DNA from: Duffyella gerundensis
GTDB lineage: Bacteria > Pseudomonadota > Gammaproteobacteria > Enterobacterales > Enterobacteriaceae
Length of the DNA stretch: 64,000 bases
Assembly (NCBI RefSeq): GCF_001517405.1
Contig: NZ_LN907827.1
Coordinates: 3,196,915-3,260,914 of the forward strand
Direction: 5' to 3'
The notes under the pieces were generated by a model. It was not told the origin of the DNA, ran no database searches, and was given only the letters and a program-made list of their open reading frames with translations. The position numbers and the translations under genes were made by a program. This document shows, piece by piece, positions 16,759 to 26,384 of this stretch (position 1 is the stretch's first letter; each line of letters starts with the position of its first letter).

Positions 16759-19587
16759 GTGAATATTTTAAGTACACCAGGCGTTAAAGTTATGGAGCGC
16801 GACGACAAACGGCCAACATTCTCCGCTAAGCTGGAAAGCGAGATCGGCAAAGGCGGCGAGGTCGAAATCGTCATCGGCGAACACAAATACACGGTAATGA
16901 TCGACCCGGCCGACGGTAGCTGGAGCTTTACCTGGCCTGAGGATCTGGATGACGGCACCTACAGCCTCTCCATCCGCGCCACCGACAGCTCCGGCAACGA
17001 CGGCATTCCAAAGCTCTATAACCTGGTAATCTCCACCACGCCGCCGGAGCCACCGGAATTACTTAACCTTTACGACGATGTTGGCGGCAAAACCGGCAGC
17101 TTTGACGCTGGTGTTCTTACCGATGACCGTCGTCCGACACTGACCGGCCTGGCCAAACCGGGTTCCATCGTGGTACTGATGCGCGACGGTGAGGAGATCG
17201 GCAGCGCCGTGGCCGACCCGATCACCGGCCTGTGGAGCCTTGAGCCGAACCAGGATCTTGCCGACGGCGAAAACAGCCTGACGCTGGTCACCCGCGATAC
17301 CTTTGCCAAAAAGGATCGTGAAAGCGAGGAGTCCGAGCCGTTCACCATTGTGGTTGGCCCGGACGCCACCACGCCGGGCCCGGGCCCAGCCCTGGTGTTT
17401 ATCGACGGCGCAGAAGATAACGTTGGCGCTAACACCGGCCCGCTGGCCTCCGGCGCGCTCACCGACGACACCCGCCCGGAGCTGCACGGCACCGCCCCGG
17501 CGGGCAGCACCCTGCGCCTGCAGTACCGCAGCGACAACGGCGACTGGATTGAAGCAGGCAACGTGCCAGTTAATGCTGACGGCAGCTGGAGCTGGGCGCC
17601 AGCGGATGCGCTGCCAGACGGTAGCTGGGAGTTTCGCGTGCATGGCGAAGCTGGCTGGACCGACGAGTTCGCGCTGGAAATCAGCGCTGGCGCGCAGAGC
17701 ACCATAGCGATCACCCACGCTTCAGATAACAAAGGCCCTTATACCGGTGAACTGGCAAACGGCGTCGCTACCGACGACGACACGCCGACCCTGCATGGCC
17801 GTGCCGAGGCCAACAGCATCGTCTATATACATGCCCACCTTGCCGACAACGACGCCTGGTCACCGCTGGGCAGTGTACTCACCGGACCGGACGGCAGCTG
17901 GAGCCTGACCACCACGCCGCTTATCAACTACGGTAGCTGGCACTTCCAGGCCGGTGCTAACCAGACGGCAGATCCGCAGGCCGACACCTTCCAGCTTGAC
18001 CTGATTGCCCCCGGCTCCCGCGCGCCGGTTATTGCTGGTGCCTGGGATGACGTGGGTAATATCACCGGCCTGATTCAGGATGGCCGCACCACCAACGACA
18101 CCACGCCGGAGCTGCGCGGCATCGCCGAGGCCAACAGTGTGGTGATGATTGAGTTCGGCAAACCCGGCGAGCCTTACGATACCAGCCACAGCGTCATTGC
18201 CAACGCCCGCGGCGAGTGGTCGTTCACCCCGCCGCAACCGCTGGAGCTGGGCGATTGGGTGTTTCGCACCAAAACGGCGAACGGTACCAGCTACAGCAAT
18301 AGCTGGCACCTGAATGTCACGGAAGGTGAAAGCCTGGCGATAATCACTGAAGTGATTGATAACGTCGGATCCTGGACCGGCGAGCTGAGCAATCCCGACA
18401 CAACCGACGACAGTTCACCAACGCTGAAGGGTACCGCGCCGGATGGATCACTGGTGATACTCTATCAGGATGGTGAGGCGATCGGCTCGGTTGTAGCAAC
18501 TGGTGGCAGCTGGGAATTCACCGTGCCAGGTCTTAACGAAATTAAGACCTACAGTTTTACTGCCGGAGTTCGCGAAGGCGGTACAGATGGGCCTCAGTCA
18601 GAAGCCTGGAATATTACACATGAGCCAAACCGTCAGGATTGGTATAAATATGATCTCGGAATTCTTACGTCAAGGGATCTGGCGGCTGGTGAGACTGATA
18701 CTCAAGCCGGTATAAAGCTTACAACGTTAAGGTATGGTCACAATTGGGGTAGTGTGTCAAACGGATTTAGAAATGAATCTTTAGTCCCAATAACAGGGAG
18801 TAATATAGCAGTCACAGGATCAATGAAATTCGAATTTTTGCACGGTATATCCCGTTCCATTGCATTTTCAGTAAATGATGTGCAGGCTGCCTACACTGTT
18901 CGATATTATAACTCTGCAGGCACACTAATTGAGCAAAAAAATTATTCAGGAACTCAATCGTACCAAAGCATAAACTATTCCAGTAAAACTGGTGAAAGCA
19001 TTGCCAGCATTGACGTTACGACGAGTAATGTTAGTGGTAAAGGGATAGATTTGTTAGAGCTTAACAATTTCAGATTCTCAGTTCCGTCAGCTCGTGACAT
19101 CCAGAAAGAAGAGGAATCTTCTGATCAAAACTCAAGTATTATGGCTGACGCCAGCGCCGCTACCACAATTAAAAACGTGGACGAGCTGGAGGTGATTAAC
19201 GGCGGCGACGGCGTGGACACCCTGGTCATTACCGGCGCGCAGCAGACGCTGGTGTTATCCGATGTTGCCGACAAGCTTAATTCTGTGGAAGTGATCGACA
19301 TTACCGGCAGCGGTGATAACCGTCTGGAACTGAACGTCGCTGACGTGCTTAACCACGGCGGTCGCGACCTGTTTATTGACGACGGCAAACTGCAGTTTAT
19401 GGTGCAGGGCAACGAAGGTGACACCGTGCAGCTTGATGACCTGCTGCCGGACGGCACCGATACCGGCGACTGGATTGCGCAGAACGGCACCGTGACCGTG
19501 GCGGGCGTGGAATACCAGGTGTTCAGCCACAGCGGCGAAGAGGCGGAGGTGCTGATCCAGCAGGGCATCAAAACCGAATTGATTTAA
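16759..19587 (+). CDS. Ig-like cargo protein 1 with variable module (T1SS substrate)
   Basis: The 942-residue protein starts at a GTG preceded by AGAGGAA. The N-terminal about 100 residues (VMERDDKRPTFSAKLE) are nearly identical to those of the next two genes. About six Ig-like domains follow, up to residue 620. The DNA then turns AT-rich (about 18630-19130) and encodes a module without Ig signature (about 623-790). It has beta-sandwich-like strands such as AYTVRYYNSAGTLIEQ and GIDLLELNNFRF, resembling carbohydrate-binding jelly rolls. The C-terminal region contains NGGDGVDTLVITG and VEVIDITGSGDNRLELN, then the shared end (QLDDLLPDGTDTGDW, VLIQQGIKTELI) typical of Bap-like type I substrates. 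No signal peptide or membrane segment is present. Role in adhesion or matrix binding is inferred. Confidence 0.8.
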   Translation: MNILSTPGVKVMERDDKRPTFSAKLESEIGKGGEVEIVIGEHKYTVMIDPADGSWSFTWPEDLDDGTYSLSIRATDSSGNDGIPKLYNLVISTTPPEPPELLNLYDDVGGKTGSFDAGVLTDDRRPTLTGLAKPGSIVVLMRDGEEIGSAVADPITGLWSLEPNQDLADGENSLTLVTRDTFAKKDRESEESEPFTIVVGPDATTPGPGPALVFIDGAEDNVGANTGPLASGALTDDTRPELHGTAPAGSTLRLQYRSDNGDWIEAGNVPVNADGSWSWAPADALPDGSWEFRVHGEAGWTDEFALEISAGAQSTIAITHASDNKGPYTGELANGVATDDDTPTLHGRAEANSIVYIHAHLADNDAWSPLGSVLTGPDGSWSLTTTPLINYGSWHFQAGANQTADPQADTFQLDLIAPGSRAPVIAGAWDDVGNITGLIQDGRTTNDTTPELRGIAEANSVVMIEFGKPGEPYDTSHSVIANARGEWSFTPPQPLELGDWVFRTKTANGTSYSNSWHLNVTEGESLAIITEVIDNVGSWTGELSNPDTTDDSSPTLKGTAPDGSLVILYQDGEAIGSVVATGGSWEFTVPGLNEIKTYSFTAGVREGGTDGPQSEAWNITHEPNRQDWYKYDLGILTSRDLAAGETDTQAGIKLTTLRYGHNWGSVSNGFRNESLVPITGSNIAVTGSMKFEFLHGISRSIAFSVNDVQAAYTVRYYNSAGTLIEQKNYSGTQSYQSINYSSKTGESIASIDVTTSNVSGKGIDLLELNNFRFSVPSARDIQKEEESSDQNSSIMADASAATTIKNVDELEVINGGDGVDTLVITGAQQTLVLSDVADKLNSVEVIDITGSGDNRLELNVADVLNHGGRDLFIDDGKLQFMVQGNEGDTVQLDDLLPDGTDTGDWIAQNGTVTVAGVEYQVFSHSGEEAEVLIQQGIKTELI

Positions 19588-19631
19588 CGCTCACTCCGGC
19601 TGTTAAGGCCGGCTGTTAACATCACCCTTAA

Positions 19632-19655
19632 GGGAGCCTGCCGGCTCCCTTTTTT
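19632..19655 (+). terminator. Rho-independent terminator after cargo gene 1
   Basis: GGGAGCC/GGCTCCC with a four-base loop is followed by six T. Confidence 0.9.
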
Positions 19656-19781
19656 ATCCGCAAACGTAAAGGGTCACAGGGAAACCTGCGGGCCTGCTTT
19701 GCCATTGCCGACTGCGCGCGGCCGCACAAATCCGCCTTTTACCGGCCTTCCCGCCCGGGCCCCACGTTTTTCCGGCCATTC

Positions 19782-19793
19782 GGGACGGGTCTC
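19782..19793. promoter_or_regulatory. Candidate operator GGGAC-GG-GTCTC
   Basis: This inverted repeat with a two-base centre ends 92 bp before the GTG start of cargo gene 2. A weak promoter-like stretch (TTCACC, 16 bp, GATGAT) follows it, compatible with activation from just upstream of -35. Confidence 0.6.
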
Positions 19794-19885
19794 ATCGCTC
19801 ATTCACCCACAAATTAGCATGCTGATGATACACCGCACCGGCGTCTTAGCCGGTGAATTAACACAACCATTCAAAGGAACACTGC

Positions 19886-22800
19886 GTGAATATTTTAGCT
19901 AACCCGGGCGTTAAGGTTATGGAGCGCGACGACAAACGGCCAACATTCTCCGCTAAGCTGGAAAGCGAGATCGGCAAGGGCGGCCAGGTCGAAATCGTCA
20001 TCGGTGGCGACAGCTACACGGTAATGATCGACCCGGCCGACGGCAGCTGGAGCTTTACCTGGCCTGAGGATCTGGATGACGGCACCTACAGCCTCTCCAT
20101 CCGCGCCACCGACAGCTCCGGCAACGACGGCATTCCAAAGCTCTATAACCTGGTGATTTCCACCACGCCGCCGGAGCCACCAACGCTGTTCACCCTTGAC
20201 GACGATCAGGGCGACAAGACCGGCTTTTTCAAATCCGGTGAGACCACCGACGACCTGCGTCCGACGCTGAGCGGCCTGGCCAAGCCGGGCGCCATCGTGG
20301 TGCTGATGCGCGACGGCGAAGAGATCGGCAGCGCCGTGGCCGACGCCGTGACCGGCCTGTGGAGCCTTGAGCCGAACCAGGATCTTGCCGACGGCGAAAA
20401 CAGCCTGACGCTGGTCACCCGCGACACCTTTGCCAAAAAGGATCGTGAAAGCGAGGAGTCCGAGCCGTTCACCATCGTGGTTGGCGCAGACGGCGGCGAT
20501 AACGGCAGCGGCGGCCAGGCGCTGATTACCCACGGCTGGGACGACAGCGGCGAGAACTTCGGCGAGCTGAGCTCCGGCGCGCTGACCAGCGACACCACCC
20601 CGCAGTTGCGGGGCACCGCCCCGGCCGAGAGCATCGTGCGCGTGCAGTATCGTGCCGAAAACGGCCGCTGGGTGGACGGCGGCAGCGCCGTTGCCGGCCC
20701 GGGCGGCGACTGGAACTGGACCGCGCCGGAGCTGGGCGCGGGCAGCTGGGAGTTCCGCGTGTCGGCGGCCACCTCCGGCGGCTGGAGCGACGAGTTCGCG
20801 CTTGAGGTCAGCGGCCAGGCGCAAGCTGAGGTGACCATCACCCACGGCTGGGACAGCGAGGGCGCCTACACCGGCGAGCTGCGCTCCGGCGCGCTCACCG
20901 ACGACAACAAGCCACAGCTTTTTGGCCGCGCCGAGGCCAACAGCCTGGTGTATGTGCACGCCCGCCTGCCGGGCGGCGAATGGGAGCGCGTCGGCTCCGC
21001 CCATGCCGGCCCGGACGGCCGCTGGACGCTGGAGACCGAGCGCCTCAGCGCCGGTTCAAATGAGCTGACCGCGGGCAACAGCCCGGCGGCCCAGGGCGGC
21101 GACATTTTTAACCTTGAGGTGGTCACCGCCGACCCGGCCGCGCCGCAGATTGTGGATATCTACGATAACACCGGCCCGATTACCGGCTACATGGGCAACC
21201 CGGACGTCACCGACGACCGCACGCCGCGCCTCGAAGGCCGCGCGCCGACCGGCGCCGTGGTGGTGATTTATCAGGACGGCGTGCCGGTGGGCTCGGCGGT
21301 GGCCGCCGGCGGCCTGTGGCAGTTTGAGGTGCCGGCGCTGACCGAGGATGCCACCTACAGCTTCACCAGCGCCATCCGCAGCGGCGGCACCGACGGCCCG
21401 CAGTCCCCGGCGTGGGAAATCGAGCTGATCACCGGCAACCCCACGGACGTGACGCTGGAAATCCTCAGCATGACCGCCGACAGCGGTGCCTCCGCCAGCG
21501 ACTTTATCACCAACGACGGCTCGGCCGGCCGCACCCTCAGCGGGATCCTCAGCCGTCCGCTGGGCCAGGGCGAGCGCGTGCTGGTCAGCAACGGCATTCA
21601 GACGCTGGAAGCGGTAGTGAACGGCATTAACTGGACGCTGGTCGACCCGGATGCGCACAGCGGCAGCTGGAATTACCGTGCCTGGGTGGAAAACGCGGTG
21701 ACCGGCAGCAACAGCGAGCGGGCACAGCAGACGGTGACCTTTGACAACAGCATCGTCCGCGCCACCATCGACAGCATCTATGACTCCGCCAGTGGAAAGG
21801 ATCTGGATGCCGGTGCCACCACCGTTGACCGCACGCCGACGCTGAGCGGCAAGGCCGAGGCGGACAGCCTGGTGACCATTTACGACGGCACCACGGCGAT
21901 TGGATCGGTGCATGCCAGCGACAGCGGCGACTGGACGTGGACCCCGAGTTCATCCCTGCGGGACAAGACCTATAACTTCAGCGTGGTGGCAGAGGACACC
22001 GCCGGCAATGAAAGCGTGCCGTCAGCAGGATGGGAAATAAAGGTTGCGGCCTCCGGCAACAGCAGCACGGAGAACTGGGATGGTTATAAAAATTTTAATG
22101 TGTCGGCAGGCAACACTTACCATTTTGACAATGGCCTGCGCGCAAAAGTGCTTAGCACTTTACCTAATAAAAACTCAACTGGATTTAGCATTATAGATTC
22201 TGCCCCATATGATTCAAAAGGCCAACTCGGCGAAAAAACCATGCAATTATGGTATGGCGCAGTGACGCAGTTTACCGTTCCGGCAACTGATGCATTTTCT
22301 CTTTCTTTCGTCGCTATGAGGGCGCAATATCGGCCAAAGGTGACGGTACGATTTTATGACACGCAGGGAAAGCTGTTACACGCGGAAACGTTGGATACGG
22401 CAGATGCCGGGTTCCAGGAGTGGTTTACCTCAACTTATATCAGCGAGGATGGTCGCCAGATTCAGAATGTGACTATTACAGCGCAAGGCAATGATGCCTA
22501 TGCCTTTGTTGACAAATTATCATGGGGCGAAGATGTTATTCGTCCCGATAATACTGTCTCCGGCGAAGAAAACAGCCGTGATAACGAAGTCGATATAAAC
22601 ACGCTCGTTAATAAAGAATCCGACGAGGAAAATAAAGGCCAGATCGATCTCACCGGCGAGGAAAATAACCAGGTCACCCTTAACCTGAATGATTTACTGA
22701 CTTCCGGCGAGAAGAACCTGTTTATTGAAAACGGTAAAACTCAGCTGTTAATTACCGGCGACGAAAACGACACCGTGCAGCTCGACGATCTGCTGCCGGA

Positions 22801-22936
22801 CGGCACCGACACCGGCGACTGGATTGCGCAGAACGGCACCGTGACCGTGGCGGGCATCGAGTATCAGGTCTACACCCACAGCGGCGAAGAGGCGGAGGTG
22901 CTGATCCAGCAGGGCATCAAAACCGAGCTGATTTAA
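19886..22936 (+). CDS. Ig-like cargo protein 2 with variable module (T1SS substrate)
   Basis: The 1016-residue protein starts at a GTG with AAAGGAA upstream. The N-terminal domain and the first five Ig-like repeats are nearly identical to cargo 3. Two further domains (about 530-725; PTDVTLEILSMTADSG, then a repeat with TVDRTPTLSGKAEAD) precede a variable module (about 726-890). This module is encoded by more AT-rich DNA and has strands such as PKVTVRFYDTQGKLL and NDAYAFVDKLSWGE. The end contains GQIDLTGEENNQVTLNLNDLL and the conserved QLDDLLPDGTDTGDW...VLIQQGIKTELI tail. It is acidic and lacks a signal peptide and cysteine, all consistent with type I export. The function of the variable module is unknown; a glycan-binding role is an inference from its strand pattern only. 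Confidence 0.8.
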   Translation: MNILANPGVKVMERDDKRPTFSAKLESEIGKGGQVEIVIGGDSYTVMIDPADGSWSFTWPEDLDDGTYSLSIRATDSSGNDGIPKLYNLVISTTPPEPPTLFTLDDDQGDKTGFFKSGETTDDLRPTLSGLAKPGAIVVLMRDGEEIGSAVADAVTGLWSLEPNQDLADGENSLTLVTRDTFAKKDRESEESEPFTIVVGADGGDNGSGGQALITHGWDDSGENFGELSSGALTSDTTPQLRGTAPAESIVRVQYRAENGRWVDGGSAVAGPGGDWNWTAPELGAGSWEFRVSAATSGGWSDEFALEVSGQAQAEVTITHGWDSEGAYTGELRSGALTDDNKPQLFGRAEANSLVYVHARLPGGEWERVGSAHAGPDGRWTLETERLSAGSNELTAGNSPAAQGGDIFNLEVVTADPAAPQIVDIYDNTGPITGYMGNPDVTDDRTPRLEGRAPTGAVVVIYQDGVPVGSAVAAGGLWQFEVPALTEDATYSFTSAIRSGGTDGPQSPAWEIELITGNPTDVTLEILSMTADSGASASDFITNDGSAGRTLSGILSRPLGQGERVLVSNGIQTLEAVVNGINWTLVDPDAHSGSWNYRAWVENAVTGSNSERAQQTVTFDNSIVRATIDSIYDSASGKDLDAGATTVDRTPTLSGKAEADSLVTIYDGTTAIGSVHASDSGDWTWTPSSSLRDKTYNFSVVAEDTAGNESVPSAGWEIKVAASGNSSTENWDGYKNFNVSAGNTYHFDNGLRAKVLSTLPNKNSTGFSIIDSAPYDSKGQLGEKTMQLWYGAVTQFTVPATDAFSLSFVAMRAQYRPKVTVRFYDTQGKLLHAETLDTADAGFQEWFTSTYISEDGRQIQNVTITAQGNDAYAFVDKLSWGEDVIRPDNTVSGEENSRDNEVDINTLVNKESDEENKGQIDLTGEENNQVTLNLNDLLTSGEKNLFIENGKTQLLITGDENDTVQLDDLLPDGTDTGDWIAQNGTVTVAGIEYQVYTHSGEEAEVLIQQGIKTELI

Positions 22937-22980
22937 CGCTCAGTCCGGCTGTTAAGGCCGGCTGTTAACACCACCCCTGA

Positions 22981-23004
22981 GGGAGCCTGCCGGCTCCCTT
23001 TTTT
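22981..23004 (+). terminator. Rho-independent terminator after cargo gene 2
   Basis: The hairpin is identical to the one after cargo gene 1: GGGAGCC/GGCTCCC followed by T-rich sequence. Confidence 0.9.
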
Positions 23005-23131
23005 ATTGGTAAACGGAAAGGATCACAGGGAAGCCTGCGGGCCTGCTTTGCCATTGCCGACTCCACGCGGCCGCACAAACCCGCCTTTTACCGGCTTTTC
23101 CGACCGGGTACCCACGCTTTTCCGGCCATTC

Positions 23132-23143
23132 GGGACGGGTCTC
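23132..23143. promoter_or_regulatory. Candidate operator GGGAC-GG-GTCTC
   Basis: It is identical to the copy before cargo gene 2 and again ends 92 bp before the start codon. Because the whole leader is duplicated, it is not an independent occurrence. Confidence 0.6.
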
Positions 23144-23235
23144 ATCGCTCATTCACCCACAAATTAGCATGCTGATGATACACCGCACCGGCGTCTCAGC
23201 CGGTGAATTAACACAACCATTCAAAGGAACACTGC

Positions 23236-26200
23236 GTGAATATTTTAGCTAACCCTGGCGTTAAGGTTATGGAGCGCGACGACAAACGGCCAACATTCTC
23301 CGCCATTCTGGAAAGCGAGATCGGCAAAGGCGGCCAGGTCGAAATCGTCATCGGCGAAGACAGCTACACCGTAATGATCGACCCGGCCGACGGCAGCTGG
23401 AGCTTTACCTGGCCTGAGGATCTGGATGACGGCACCTACAGCCTCTCCATCCGCGCCACCGACAGCTCCGGCAACGACGGCATTCCAAAGCTCTATAACC
23501 TGGTGATTTCCACCTCTCCGCCGGAGCCACCAACGCTGTTCAATCTTTATGACAACGTCGGCGGAAAAACCGGCAGCTTTGATGCGGGCGCTACCACCGA
23601 CGATCGTCGTCCCACTCTGAGCGGCGATGCCAAACCGGGCGCCATCGTGGTGCTGATGCGCGACGGCGAGGAGATCGGCAGCACCGTGGCCGACCCGGTC
23701 ACCGGGCAGTGGACGCTGGAGCCGAACGTCGACCTGCAGGAGGGCGAAAACAGCCTGACGCTGGTCACCCGCGACACCTTTGCCAAAAAGGATCGTGAAA
23801 GCGAGGAGTCCGAGCCGTTCACCATCGTGGTTGGCGCAGACGGCGGCGATAACGGCAGCGGCGGCCAGGCGCTGATTACCCACGGCTGGGACGACAGCGG
23901 CGAGAACGTCGGCGAGCTGCGCTCCGGCGCGCTGACCAGCGACACCACCCCGGAACTGCGGGGCACCGCCCCGGCCGACAGTATCGTGCGCGTGCAGTAC
24001 CGCAGCGAAAACGGCAGCTGGGTGAACGGCGGCAGCGCCGTCACCCGCCCGGGAGGCGACTGGAGCTGGACCGCCCCGGAGCTGGGCGCAGGCAACTGGG
24101 AGTTCCGCGTGTCGGCGGCCGCCTCCGGCGGCTGGAGCGACGAGTTCGCGCTTGAGGTCAGCGGCCAGGCGCAGGCTGAGGTGACCATCACCCACGGCTG
24201 GGACAGCGAGGGCGCCTACACCGGCGAGCTGCGCTCCGGCGCGCTCACCGACGACAACAAGCCACAATTGTTTGGCCGCGCCGAGGCCAACAGCCTGGTG
24301 TATGTGCATACCCGCCTGGAAAATGGCGTCTGGGAACGCATCGGCTCTGCCCATGCCGGCCCGGACGGCCGCTGGACGCTGGAGACCGAGCGCCTGAGCG
24401 CCGGCCACAACCAGCTGACCGCGGGCAACAGCCCGGCGGCGTCCGGCGACGCCCTGTTTGAACTCGAGGTGGTCACCGCCGACCCGGCCGCGCCGCAAAT
24501 CGTCGATATCTACGATGACACCGGCCCGATTACCGGCTACATGGGCAACCCGGACGTCACCGACGACCGCACGCCGCGCCTCGAAGGCCGCGCGCCGACC
24601 GGCGCCGTGGTGGTGATTTATCAGGACGGCGTGCCGGTGGGCTCGACGGTGGCCGCCGGCGGCCTGTGGCAGTTTGAGGTGCCGGCGCTTACAGAAGATA
24701 AAAGTTACAGCTTTACCAGCGCCATTCGCAGCGGCGGCACAGACGGCCCGCAGTCCCCGGCGTGGGAGATCGAGCTGGTCACCGGCAACCCCACGGACGT
24801 GACGCTGGAGATTACCAGCATGACCGCCGACAGCGGCATCTCTGACAATGACTTTATTACCAACGACGGCTCAGCCAACCGCACTCTCCGCGGCACCCTG
24901 AGTCGCGAGCTGGCACAAGGTGAACGCGTGCTGGTACACAATGGCAACGAATGGTTGTTAGCCGTTGTCGATGGCCTGCAATGGAGTGTGGTAGACACAC
25001 GCGCGCACAGCACAAGCTGGGCATATCAGGCAAAAGTAGAAAACGCGGTGAGCGGTGTCGAAAGCCAGGTTGCAGAACAAGCCGTAATATTTGATAACAC
25101 GACGGCACCGCCAACTATTAGTGGTATTTATGATAACTCGGGTAATATCGAGCAGCTGATTTCAGAGGGTGGAAATACCACCGATGCCACACCGGTATTA
25201 CGCGGCACCGCAGAATCAGACAGCATAGTTTATATCTATCTCGAAGGCAGCGAACAACCAATCGGCAGTACCACTGCGGTAAATGGCCAGTGGTATTTTA
25301 CCGGAAATGACAGATTAAGCGTTGGCAAGAATACGTTTTACATAAAATCTTATGATAAGGCGGGAAACAGCGCTAATGGTGATACTTATAATATTAATCT
25401 TCAGCCACTCATCAAAAAAGAGGACTTTGAGTCCTACGATGACACTCTTTTTACAAGTTATGATTTTGGTGGGTTTATTGTTGATACTTCAGCGACATTT
25501 CGAGTAACTAATGCTTATAGTGGTAGTTATGGCATGATAGGAAAAAGTCTGCATCTTGGTCCCAAGGGATCGGGATTAAGAAAAGCAACCATCACTTTCA
25601 AAAGTGAAATTAGTTATTTTGAAATGACATTAGGTGGAGTTGATTTTGCTCAAAACCGCACAGCAACAGTAATTTTTTATGACAAGGATAATAAAGAGAT
25701 AGGAAGAAAAGTATCAGCTAGAGATGGAAGCAAGACTTTTGAAAAAATAACATTCACTGCTCGTGATGATTCGGAAATAGCTAAAGTAGAAATATTTACG
25801 CCCGATGATGGAGCTGGAGTACTGGTCGACAACATTACCTATAATGAAATCTATTCAATAGATAATAAAGAAACTGATCAAGACCAAATTAAAGAAGCTA
25901 CCGAAATCAAAGGGATTAACGTTAACAGCACTGTCAATAAAGAAACCGATGCGATAAATAAAGGCCAGATCGATCTCACCGGTGAAGAAAATAACCAGGT
26001 AACCCTTAACCTGAATGATTTACTGACCTCAGGCGAGAAGAACCTGTTTATTGAAAACGGTAAAACTCAGCTGTTAATTACCGGCGACGAAAACGACACC
26101 GTGCAGCTTGATGACCTGCTGCCGGACGGCACCGACACCGGCGACTGGATTGCGCAGAACGGCACCGTCACCGTGGCGGGCGTGGAATATCAGGTGTTCA

Positions 26201-26262
26201 GCCACAGCGGCGAAGAGGCGGAGGTGCTGATCCAGCAGGGCATCAAAACCGAGCTGATTTAA
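23236..26262 (+). CDS. Ig-like cargo protein 3 with variable module (T1SS substrate)
   Basis: The 1008-residue protein starts at a GTG with AAAGGAA upstream. It shares the N-terminal VMERDDKRPTF domain and five Ig-like repeats with cargo 2 at near identity. Differences start around residue 540 and become complete after about 620. From about 25130 the DNA is markedly AT-rich. The unique module (about 727-880) has EDFESYDD, ATVIFYDKDNKEIGRK and GAGVLVDNITYNE, a pattern typical of lectin-like beta sandwiches. It rejoins the cargo 2 sequence at NKGQIDLTGEENNQ and ends with the same secretion-type tail. Being last in the array and followed by a strong terminator, it closes the cluster. Function beyond probable surface or extracellular adhesion is not known. 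Confidence 0.8.
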   Translation: MNILANPGVKVMERDDKRPTFSAILESEIGKGGQVEIVIGEDSYTVMIDPADGSWSFTWPEDLDDGTYSLSIRATDSSGNDGIPKLYNLVISTSPPEPPTLFNLYDNVGGKTGSFDAGATTDDRRPTLSGDAKPGAIVVLMRDGEEIGSTVADPVTGQWTLEPNVDLQEGENSLTLVTRDTFAKKDRESEESEPFTIVVGADGGDNGSGGQALITHGWDDSGENVGELRSGALTSDTTPELRGTAPADSIVRVQYRSENGSWVNGGSAVTRPGGDWSWTAPELGAGNWEFRVSAAASGGWSDEFALEVSGQAQAEVTITHGWDSEGAYTGELRSGALTDDNKPQLFGRAEANSLVYVHTRLENGVWERIGSAHAGPDGRWTLETERLSAGHNQLTAGNSPAASGDALFELEVVTADPAAPQIVDIYDDTGPITGYMGNPDVTDDRTPRLEGRAPTGAVVVIYQDGVPVGSTVAAGGLWQFEVPALTEDKSYSFTSAIRSGGTDGPQSPAWEIELVTGNPTDVTLEITSMTADSGISDNDFITNDGSANRTLRGTLSRELAQGERVLVHNGNEWLLAVVDGLQWSVVDTRAHSTSWAYQAKVENAVSGVESQVAEQAVIFDNTTAPPTISGIYDNSGNIEQLISEGGNTTDATPVLRGTAESDSIVYIYLEGSEQPIGSTTAVNGQWYFTGNDRLSVGKNTFYIKSYDKAGNSANGDTYNINLQPLIKKEDFESYDDTLFTSYDFGGFIVDTSATFRVTNAYSGSYGMIGKSLHLGPKGSGLRKATITFKSEISYFEMTLGGVDFAQNRTATVIFYDKDNKEIGRKVSARDGSKTFEKITFTARDDSEIAKVEIFTPDDGAGVLVDNITYNEIYSIDNKETDQDQIKEATEIKGINVNSTVNKETDAINKGQIDLTGEENNQVTLNLNDLLTSGEKNLFIENGKTQLLITGDENDTVQLDDLLPDGTDTGDWIAQNGTVTVAGVEYQVFSHSGEEAEVLIQQGIKTELI

Positions 26263-26316
26263 CGCTCACTCCGGCAGGTTCAGTTTCCCTGCCGGACCTT
26301 ATCACCACGTTAACAA

Positions 26317-26338
26317 GGAGCCTGCAGGCTCCTTTTTT
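26317..26338 (+). terminator. Rho-independent terminator closing the cargo cluster
   Basis: AGGAGCC/GGCTCCT is followed by six T, about 55 bp after the last cargo gene. Confidence 0.9.
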
Positions 26339-26384
26339 CTATACCGCCTTGTTTTACCGCCCTCTTCTGCGCTTCGCATTTCCA

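Larger units (their letters stand above)
19588..23235 (+). repeat. Tandem duplication unit of the Ig-like cargo locus
   Basis: The intergenic segment 19588-19885 and the one at 22937-23235 are almost identical, including terminator, operator and leader. The genes that follow share nearly identical 5' two-thirds and 3' ends. This marks a tandem duplication of an intergenic-plus-gene unit of about 3.3 kb, with differences concentrated in the module near the gene 3' end. Confidence 0.85.

Noticed and set aside
19895..24498. Long minus-strand frames (369 and 417 codons) opposite the Ig-like cargo genes
   Set aside because: Both are antisense to highly repetitive coding DNA and resemble each other only because the sense genes are duplicates.
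14829..26262. RTX calcium-binding nonapeptides in the cargo proteins
   Set aside because: No run of GGxGxDxUx repeats was seen; only an isolated NGGDGVDTL near the C-terminus of cargo 1. The type I assignment rests on the C-terminal module and context instead.
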